Under the pieces are notes generated by a model. It was given only the letters and a program-made list of their open reading frames with translations, had not been told where the DNA came from and searched no databases. 35,268 bases of DNA from an uncultured Eubacteriales bacterium (GTDB taxonomy: Bacteria; Bacillota; Clostridia; Christensenellales; Borkfalkiaceae), in the NCBI GenBank assembly GCA_900545325.1, contig UQZE01000004.1:1-35268 (forward strand), read 5' to 3'. Each line of letters begins with the position of its first letter. The first letter of the stretch is position 1. The translations under genes and the position numbers were made by a program. Below, piece by piece: positions 30,093 to 35,268 of the stretch.

Positions 30093-30623
30093 TCAATCTC
30101 TTTCGTAAATGTAAACGCCTGTTTCCCCGTCCGCCGAAGAAACGCGCACGACGATCTCTTCCCGTCGGGAAGTAGGCACGTTCTTGCCGACGAAATCGGC
30201 TTTAATCGGCAGTTCCCTGTGCCCTCTGTCCACGAGGACGGCGAGACGAATGCTCCTCGCCCTTCCGCTGAACAGAACGGCCTCTATCGCGGCGCGCGCG
30301 GTGCGCCCCGTGAAGAGCACGTCGTCCACCAGCACGATATCCTTGCCGAACGCGGCGCCCTTTTCGAGTCCGCAGTCCGTCCCGTTGCAGAACTCCGCGT
30401 CGTCGCGGAAGCCCTTGATGTCCAGTTCGAGCGTCGGCGGCGCAGCGCCCGCGATCTCTGCGATATTGCGGCCTATAGCGCGCGCAAGCGGCGCGCCCCG
30501 CGTCTTGATGCCGACAAGGAGCAGATCCTCCGCGGACTTGCAGTGTTCCACAATCTCGTAAGATATTCTTGCGAGCGCGCGCTTTACCGCCTGCTCGTCC
30601 ATGATTTTCGCTTTTAATTTCAT
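30093..30623 (-). CDS. pyrR: PyrR, bifunctional pyrimidine attenuation regulator / uracil phosphoribosyltransferase
   Basis: A 176-aa type I phosphoribosyltransferase-fold protein. When bound to UMP, PyrR attaches to a hairpin in pyrimidine mRNAs and promotes transcription termination; it also has weak UPRTase activity. The PRPP-binding motif IVLVDDVLFTGRT is at 97-108, and the N-terminal MDEQAVKRALARISYEI and GIKTRGAPLARAI segments are typical. GGAGA precedes the ATG by about seven bases. Its leader is only about 20 nt, so pyrR is not itself under attenuation. In B. subtilis pyrR heads the biosynthetic operon; here it stands alone beside salvage genes. Confidence 0.94.
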   Translation of the reverse strand: MKLKAKIMDEQAVKRALARISYEIVEHCKSAEDLLLVGIKTRGAPLARAIGRNIAEIAGAAPPTLELDIKGFRDDAEFCNGTDCGLEKGAAFGKDIVLVDDVLFTGRTARAAIEAVLFSGRARSIRLAVLVDRGHRELPIKADFVGKNVPTSRREEIVVRVSSADGETGVYIYERD

Positions 30624-30646
30624 GATTTATCTCCGTTTACATTACG

Positions 30647-30675
30647 ATTTTAACACATTGCGACATTATTGTCAA
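30647..30675 (-). promoter_or_regulatory. pyrR promoter
   Basis: Minus-strand TTGACA (30675-30670), 17-bp spacer, TAAAAT (30652-30647). It is divergent from the upp promoter, with the -35 elements 17 bp apart. Confidence 0.75.
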
Positions 30676-30692
30676 TATTTTGCCGAAATGCC

Positions 30693-30721
30693 TTGAAATC
30701 CGATAACGGATACAGTAAAAT
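30693..30721 (+). promoter_or_regulatory. upp promoter
   Basis: TTGAAA (30693-30698), 17-bp spacer, TAAAAT (30716-30721). A small palindrome TCCG-ATAA-CGGA lies in the spacer (30699-30710) and might be an operator. The leader is about 25 nt, with no attenuator. Confidence 0.7.
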
Positions 30722-30752
30722 ATATTAATAACGCAAAAAAGGAAATTTCACT

Positions 30753-31394
30753 ATGGAAGACTACATGAAAAACGTAACTCTTTTTACTCACCCGCTTATC
30801 GCGCACAAGATCACTCATCTTTGCGACGTGAGTACAAACACCAAGGAATTCCGCGAGATCGTGAGCGAACTCGCCATGCTTATGGGATACGAGGCATTCC
30901 GCGACCTCAGGACAAAGGACGTCGAGATCACGGCTCCGCTGTCCGCCTTCAAATCGCCCGTTATCGACGAAAAGATCGTAATCGTTCCCATTCTCCGCGC
31001 AGGTCTCGGCATGGTGGACGGGCTGACCGCGCTTTTCCCGACGGCCAAGATCGGGCACATCGGCCTGTACCGCGACGAGGAAACGCTCGAACCTCACGAA
31101 TATTACTGCAAACTCCCCTCCGACTGCACGGACGGACAGGTGATCGTGGTAGACCCCGCGTTGGCGACGGGCGGCAGCGCCGCGGCTGCCATCTCTTTTA
31201 TCAAAGAGCGCGGGTTCAAACGCATAAAACTGCTTTCGCTTATCGCCGCGCCCGAAGGTTTGAAACGCGTGGCGACGGCGCACCCCGACGTGAAAATTTT
31301 TGCCGCCCATTATGCGGACGCTCCGCTCAACGAAAAGGGATATATCGTTACGGCTTTCGGCGACGCGGGCGACAGGATATTCGGAACGAAATAA
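30753..31394 (+). CDS. upp: Uracil phosphoribosyltransferase
   Basis: A 213-aa cytoplasmic enzyme converting uracil + PRPP to UMP, the main salvage step. The PRPP motif VVDPALATGGS is at 132-142. The substrate region PILRAGLGMVDG (79-90) and the C-terminal GDAGDRIFGTK are typical. Length fits the family (about 208-210). AAGGAA precedes the ATG. Together with uraA and pyrR it forms a salvage group, each gene with its own promoter. Confidence 0.95.
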   Translation: MEDYMKNVTLFTHPLIAHKITHLCDVSTNTKEFREIVSELAMLMGYEAFRDLRTKDVEITAPLSAFKSPVIDEKIVIVPILRAGLGMVDGLTALFPTAKIGHIGLYRDEETLEPHEYYCKLPSDCTDGQVIVVDPALATGGSAAAAISFIKERGFKRIKLLSLIAAPEGLKRVATAHPDVKIFAAHYADAPLNEKGYIVTAFGDAGDRIFGTK

Positions 31395-31458
31395 ACGGCA
31401 AAACATAAGTAATTTACTTATTATTTCGCCTAAGTTTCCATTTAATGTAATTTATCAA

Positions 31459-31487
31459 AAAAACGCAAGAGCTTATCTTGCGTTTTT
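31459..31487. terminator. Bidirectional terminator between upp and the RluD-type gene
   Basis: AAAAACGCAAGA (31459-31470) pairs perfectly with TCTTGCGTTTTT (31476-31487), 5-nt loop, with A- and T-runs on either side. A second A/T-rich inverted repeat (ATAAGTAA/TTACTTAT) lies near 31405-31421, just after upp. Confidence 0.88.
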
Positions 31488-31489
31488 CT

Positions 31490-32389
31490 TTATTTCAGCT
31501 TTTTAAGCACGTTTTGAAAATAGTCGGGCAGAGGCGCGGTGAACGCCATTCTTTCCCCCGTGCGCGGATGCGTAAGCACAAGCTCTTTCGCATGCAGAAG
31601 CTGTCCGTTCAAGGCAAACTTTTGGTTTCTGAATCCGTATTCTTTATCACCCACTACGGGGTGCCCGATATACTTTGCATGCACGCGGATCTGATGCGTC
31701 CTGCCCGTCTGAAGGGAAAACTCCGCGAGCGTATAATTATCGTAGCGGCGCAGCACTTTGAAGTCGGTAACCGCCTTTCTGCCGTACGGCACGACAGCCA
31801 TTTTCTTACGGTCTTTTTCGCTCCTGCCTAAAAAGGTTTCTATCCGCCCCTCGTCCTCTTTCAGCACGCCCTCGAGCAGAGCCTCGTAAATCCGTTTACA
31901 GCTCTTTTCTTCGATCTGCTTTGCGAGCGACACGTGCGCCGCGTCGTTCTTGGCGACGACGAGCAGCCCCGACGTGTTTTTGTCTATGCGGTGCACGATC
32001 CCTGGCCGTATCACGCCGTTGATGCCCGAAAGACTGTCTAAATGGTAGAGAAGCGCGTTTACGAGCGTGGAACCGTGCGTACCGCCGCCCGCGTGGACGG
32101 TCAGCCCCTGCGGTTTGTTGATTACGGCGATATCGCCGTCCTGATACACGATATCGAGAGGAATGTTTTCGGGTTCCGCGTCAAGATTTTCGGGCGGCTG
32201 CGAAATAAAAAAGACTTCGTCCCCCGCTTTGAGCGTTTTATTGCTCTTGATTTCCCTGCCATTTAAAAAAACTTTGCCGTCGTCGCAAAGTTTTTTGATG
32301 TGCGAACGGGAAAGCGCGGTCTTTGCCGCAAGATAAACGTCCGCCCGTTCCCCCGCATATAGCGGTTCCACGGTAAATTTATTTTCCAT
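31490..32389 (-). CDS. RluA/RluD-family pseudouridine synthase
   Basis: A 299-aa enzyme that isomerises uridine to pseudouridine in rRNA or tRNA. An N-terminal S4 RNA-binding domain (about 14-65, SRSHIKKLCDDGKVFLNG) precedes the catalytic domain with HRIDKNTSGLL (catalytic D136). It is of the RluD type and lies directly downstream of lspA, the usual order in Firmicutes (ylyB/rluD after lspA). Its start overlaps the lspA end by 11 bp. Confidence 0.92.
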   Translation of the reverse strand: MENKFTVEPLYAGERADVYLAAKTALSRSHIKKLCDDGKVFLNGREIKSNKTLKAGDEVFFISQPPENLDAEPENIPLDIVYQDGDIAVINKPQGLTVHAGGGTHGSTLVNALLYHLDSLSGINGVIRPGIVHRIDKNTSGLLVVAKNDAAHVSLAKQIEEKSCKRIYEALLEGVLKEDEGRIETFLGRSEKDRKKMAVVPYGRKAVTDFKVLRRYDNYTLAEFSLQTGRTHQIRVHAKYIGHPVVGDKEYGFRNQKFALNGQLLHAKELVLTHPRTGERMAFTAPLPDYFQNVLKKLK

Positions 32390-32987
32390 TTTCCCCGTCC
32401 TTTTCCTCGGCGGGCTCCGTCTTTCCGCTCAGCGCGGCGAGGCGAGCCTTGCGTTTTTCCCGCGTTTCCTTAGAACAGAACAAACATTCCGCATCCAGAA
32501 AGAGAAAATGCACGATAAACATGATCACGCCGACGGTGATGGCCGAATCCGCCACGTTGAATGTGGGAAAATATTTGCCGCCCCAAAGCTGCACGCTGAT
32601 AAAGTCCACAACTTTGTCAAAAGCCAGGCGGTCGATAAAGTTGCCGATAATCCCCGCCGTGAGCACCATAAGCGCATATTTTACGAAAACGTATTTATCC
32701 TTGATATAGAGGTAATAGATATAGACCGCGATCAGCGCCACCACGGTGAGCGCTTTGAACAAAATCTGCCCCCACGCGGTATCGCTCAGAAAACTGAACG
32801 CCGCGCCCGTATTATAAGAAACGTCCCAAAAGAGAAAATCCTTTATTACCGTTATCCGCTCCCCGCCCTCGAGGTCGTATTGATGGAAATAACACTTCGT
32901 CAGCTGATCGAACGCTATAATGACGAAAAGCAGCGCCAGCGGCACTACGGCGTGAACTATTTTTCCATGAGTCCCATTTCTTTGCAT
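32379..32987 (-). CDS. lspA: Lipoprotein signal peptidase (signal peptidase II)
   Basis: A 202-aa membrane aspartyl protease that removes signal peptides from prolipoproteins, such as the ABC binding protein encoded at 21166-22158. Four membrane helices carry the conserved FDQLTK, NTGAAFSFL, GNFIDR (catalytic D119) and FNVADS (catalytic D147) motifs. It is longer than typical LspA (about 155-170) because of a charged cytosolic C-terminal tail of about 35 residues (CSKETREKRK...). GGAGG stands 4-5 bases before the ATG. It overlaps the upstream coiled-coil gene by 31 bp and the downstream pseudouridine synthase gene by 11 bp, indicating tight coupling. Confidence 0.94.
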   Translation of the reverse strand: MQRNGTHGKIVHAVVPLALLFVIIAFDQLTKCYFHQYDLEGGERITVIKDFLFWDVSYNTGAAFSFLSDTAWGQILFKALTVVALIAVYIYYLYIKDKYVFVKYALMVLTAGIIGNFIDRLAFDKVVDFISVQLWGGKYFPTFNVADSAITVGVIMFIVHFLFLDAECLFCSKETREKRKARLAALSGKTEPAEEKDGENGK

Positions 32988-33544
32988 AATTCCTCCAAAT
33001 CCAATTCGCCGGGATTGAGCACTTCGTTCATGTCGAAAGCGCAGGCTGTTTCGTCCTCCGCGGCGTCGAGATAACTTTCTATCTTGGCTTTAGGGTCGAA
33101 CTTAACCCTGATGCCGCCGACGGCAAGGTTGAGTTTTTCCACCTTTTCCCTGTCGCTGCCGTCCCCGCCGAGAATTTCGTCCATGCGCGAGAGCAGCGCC
33201 GCGCTTTCCGCCGCAGCCCCTTTAGGATAACTTTCCGTAAGAGCGCCGAAATAAATTTCCCAGCGCGCCCGGAACTCCGTGAGCCGACGGACCTCCGCCG
33301 CATATTGCAGTTCGCTGAGCCTGCGCGTTTCTTCCGCTTTTTCTTCGGAAGAGCGCAGCGTGAGCGTGATGAGATTTTCCCTGTTTCTGTAAGCCTCCAG
33401 CTCCGCCGAAAGCCTTTTTACGTCCGCTTTCAGCCGTTGGATCACGTTTTTCTGCTCGCCGAGGATGATCTCGTAATCGCCCTTCTGCTCGCCCATCAAA
33501 TCAAGCACTTCCTGTTTATTGTACTTAATTTTATTGATCTTCAC
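32957..33544 (-). CDS. DivIVA-like coiled-coil protein
   Basis: A 195-aa, highly charged, largely helical protein. Residues about 18-90 form a coiled coil with a segment (LEAYRNRENLITLTLRSSEEKAEE) resembling the second coiled coil of DivIVA/GpsB. The canonical N-terminal DivIVA lipid-binding domain (F..R-G-Y-D..EVD) is missing; instead there is NKQEVLDLMGEQKGDYE. DivIVA commonly sits just upstream of ileS-lspA in Firmicutes, so position also fits a diverged homologue. No membrane segment is visible. It probably starts at a GTG (33544) with AAGGG about 8 bases upstream and overlaps the end of the nicotinate phosphoribosyltransferase gene by 14 bp. Function is inferred only. Confidence 0.6.
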   Translation of the reverse strand: MKINKIKYNKQEVLDLMGEQKGDYEIILGEQKNVIQRLKADVKRLSAELEAYRNRENLITLTLRSSEEKAEETRRLSELQYAAEVRRLTEFRARWEIYFGALTESYPKGAAAESAALLSRMDEILGGDGSDREKVEKLNLAVGGIRVKFDPKAKIESYLDAAEDETACAFDMNEVLNPGELDLEELCKEMGLMEK

Positions 33545-34988
33545 ACCTGTTTCCCTTATTCCTTATCGTTTCCAGCATCGTGTTTTTCAGTTCGTAAAGC
33601 GCGTCGGACAGATCGACTTTATAAATGTGCGGATTGTCCAGCCGCTTATGTTCGTCCCAAAGCGAGGCGATCTCGCTCTTCGCGTATTCCTTGATCTCTT
33701 TGAGCGAGGGCATTTTATAGACCAGCTCTCCGCCTAAAAAGATGGGTACGAGCAGACTTTTCAGAGTGTAATTTCTGAAAGTTGTCGTCTTCCAGCGTTC
33801 GGTCGGGTGCGTGATGGTGAGCGGTTCCGTTTCGTCGTATTCTTCCTCGCTGCGAAGGTATATCACGTCCGCCTCCGCTTTGCCCGTGAACTTATCGTAT
33901 ATCCTGTACACGTTTTTGAAACCGGGATTGGTTATTTTGGCAAAGTTGTCCGAAAGCTTTATCTTCGGGATTTCCTCGCCGTTTTCGATCACCGCGGAAA
34001 GCTTGTACACGCCCCCGAGCGCAGGCATATCCTCGCTCGTGATGAGGCGCGTGCCCACGCCCCACGTATCGATGGCCGCGCCCTGGCTCTTGAGCGAGGC
34101 GATGGAACGTTCGTCCAGATCGCCCGAGGCGCAAATTTTCACGTAATCGTAGCCCGCCGCGTCCAGCATCTTTCTCGCCTTTTTGCTCAGGTAGGCGAGG
34201 TCGCCGGAATCGAGGCGTATTCCCTTGGGCTTTTTGCCCTGCTTCACCATTTCGTCGAAACAGCGTATTGCGTTGGGCACGCCGCTTTTCAGCGTATCGT
34301 AAGTATCCACAAGCAGAAGCACGTTGTCGGGATACGCGTTCGCGTAATTCATGAAAGCCGTATATTCGTCGGGAAAGTTCATCACCCAGCTATGGGCATG
34401 CGTACCCGATACGGGAATGTCGAACATCTTGCCCGCGAGTACGTTGGAAGTCGAGGAACATCCCCCGATGACCGCGGCTCGCGCGCCGTATATGCCCGCA
34501 TCCGGCCCCTGCGCGCGGCGCAGGCCGAATTCCATGACGGCGTCGTCCCCCGCGGCATAACAGATCTTCGCCGCCTTGGACGCGATCAGCGTCTGATGAT
34601 TGATGATATTCAAGAGCGCCGTTTCCACGAGCTGCGCCTCCATAATGGGCGCCTTTACCGTCAGAATAGGTTCGCCGGGAAACACCACCGTACCTTCGGG
34701 CACCGCATAAACGTCGCCCGAAAACTTGAAAGTTTTGAGATAATCGATAAACTCTTCGTCGAAAAGGCCGAGATCGGTGAGATAGGCAAGTTCTTCCTGC
34801 CCGAAACGGATATTGTTCAGATAATCCACCGCCTGTTCCAGCCCGACCGCCAGCGAATACGTGATTATGCCGTTCTGACGGAAAAACAGATCGAACACCG
34901 CGATCTCGCTTTCCCTTTTCTGCTTGAGGTAGCCGTTCATCATCGTAAGCTGATAAAGGTCGGTCAAAAGCGTCAGATTTCTATTCAT
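33531..34988 (-). CDS. pncB: Nicotinate phosphoribosyltransferase
   Basis: A 485-aa enzyme of NAD salvage that joins nicotinate and PRPP to give nicotinate mononucleotide with ATP hydrolysis. Typical features are the N-terminal LLTDLYQLTMMNGYL, EFGLRRAQGPD, the conserved GTHAHSWVM with its histidines, and RLDSGDLAYLSKKAR. Length and motifs fit the bacterial/eukaryotic NAPRTase group rather than nicotinamide phosphoribosyltransferase. GAGGT lies about 11 bases before the ATG, a wide spacing. It is the first of four overlapping genes running to the RluD-type enzyme. Confidence 0.94.
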   Translation of the reverse strand: MNRNLTLLTDLYQLTMMNGYLKQKRESEIAVFDLFFRQNGIITYSLAVGLEQAVDYLNNIRFGQEELAYLTDLGLFDEEFIDYLKTFKFSGDVYAVPEGTVVFPGEPILTVKAPIMEAQLVETALLNIINHQTLIASKAAKICYAAGDDAVMEFGLRRAQGPDAGIYGARAAVIGGCSSTSNVLAGKMFDIPVSGTHAHSWVMNFPDEYTAFMNYANAYPDNVLLLVDTYDTLKSGVPNAIRCFDEMVKQGKKPKGIRLDSGDLAYLSKKARKMLDAAGYDYVKICASGDLDERSIASLKSQGAAIDTWGVGTRLITSEDMPALGGVYKLSAVIENGEEIPKIKLSDNFAKITNPGFKNVYRIYDKFTGKAEADVIYLRSEEEYDETEPLTITHPTERWKTTTFRNYTLKSLLVPIFLGGELVYKMPSLKEIKEYAKSEIASLWDEHKRLDNPHIYKVDLSDALYELKNTMLETIRNKGNRCEDQ

Positions 34989-35024
34989 GGAAAATATTAC
35001 CTCTTTCTTGTTATGGTTATAAAA

Positions 35025-35268
35025 TTATTTTTCGTCTTTGAAAGATTTTATTTCGGGCGGAACGTAATTTTCCTCCTCCGCCTTTTCCTTTTCTTCGCGC
35101 TCCGCGCGGCGCTGTTCGTAATTTTTATAATCGGGCGACTTGTTGAGGGCGAAATCCTCCGTCCTGCTGCCCGCCGTCATGAAACTGATCACGACAAAGA
35201 GGATCGCGATGACAGCGTCCACAATGACGATGAGCCACCATACCATATGCGCGAAATCCAGATCGGAA
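35025..35268 (-). CDS. Single-span membrane protein with charged C-terminal tail (5' end probably outside the window)
   Basis: The visible part has one hydrophobic segment (VWWLIVIVDAVIAILFVVISFM) followed by a long charged, probably helical tail (EQRRAEREEKEKAEEE) ending in PPEIKSFKDEK. An ATG at 35246 would give 73 aa but has no ribosome binding site, and the frame stays open to the window edge (…LDFAH before the ATG). The true start is therefore probably further right. I recognise no family. It lies 36 bp upstream of pncB. Confidence 0.5.
   Translation of the reverse strand, partial: SDLDFAHMVWWLIVIVDAVIAILFVVISFMTAGSRTEDFALNKSPDYKNYEQRRAEREEKEKAEEENYVPPEIKSFKDEK

Noticed and set aside
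31405..31421. A/T-rich inverted repeat ATAAGTAA-T-TTACTTAT after upp as an operator
   Set aside because: It lies downstream of upp between convergent genes where no promoter is needed; more likely part of the 3' end.
1..35268. Defence system, toxin-antitoxin, prophage or biosynthetic cluster
   Set aside because: All main ORFs are accounted for by housekeeping, transport, sporulation or small membrane proteins. The phosphopantetheinyl transferase has no PKS, NRPS or carrier-protein neighbour, and there are no transposase, integrase, nuclease-effector or CRISPR-like repeats.

Overview
The window reads as an ordinary chromosomal segment of a spore-forming Clostridia-class Bacillota. The main evidence is spoIVA (with a sigma-E-like promoter), a CdaA-type diadenylate cyclase, SpoIVA/PlsY/Der clustering, PyrR-type pyrimidine control, AGGAGG-type ribosome binding sites and many near-consensus TTGACA-17-TATAAT promoters. 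Coding DNA is of roughly balanced GC content while intergenic DNA is AT-rich. I see no phage, IS element, CRISPR array, tRNA or rRNA.

Layout. 1-4.4 kb: a Crp/Fnr-type regulator converges on a lactate/malate dehydrogenase; upstream of that lie a short-chain dehydrogenase and a one-polypeptide ABC exporter. 4.5-6.1 kb: a 73-aa membrane protein and malic enzyme, each under a consensus promoter. 6.2-12.8 kb: a leftward block lysC <- DUF1015 <- 34-aa membrane peptide <- cdaA <- holA <- comEC, mixing c-di-AMP synthesis, replication clamp loading and DNA uptake. 12.9-15.6 kb: a beta-helix cell-surface protein diverges from an OmpR-type two-component system. 15.6-18.3 kb: a DegV lipid-binding protein, an MscS channel and a 4'-phosphopantetheinyl transferase. 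18.4-23.7 kb: valS, divergent from a complete NitT/TauT-type ABC importer. 23.8-28.3 kb: spoIVA, plsY, der, a 98-aa membrane protein and a DUF523 protein. 28.4-31.4 kb: a pyrimidine salvage island (uraA, pyrR, upp). 31.5-35.3 kb: RluD-type pseudouridine synthase, lspA, a DivIVA-like coiled-coil protein, nicotinate phosphoribosyltransferase and a partial membrane protein.

How they fit. UraA imports uracil, Upp converts it to UMP, and PyrR senses UMP. The uraA leader carries what looks like a PyrR-binding hairpin followed by an intrinsic terminator, so the three genes probably form a feedback circuit although they sit in separate transcription units. The dehydrogenase and malic enzyme both act at the pyruvate/malate node.

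The most unusual points are: a ComEC whose C-terminal beta-lactamase-fold domain lacks the metal-binding motifs; an LDH-family enzyme with the malate-type Arg at the substrate-specificity position; a 34-residue membrane peptide between cdaA and DUF1015; a predicted leaderless mRNA for the phosphopantetheinyl transferase; tandem 11-bp repeats at the response-regulator promoter; and leader hairpins at the ABC exporter and upstream of degV. I found no clearly new multi-gene system. All functional calls rest on reading motifs by eye, without database searches.
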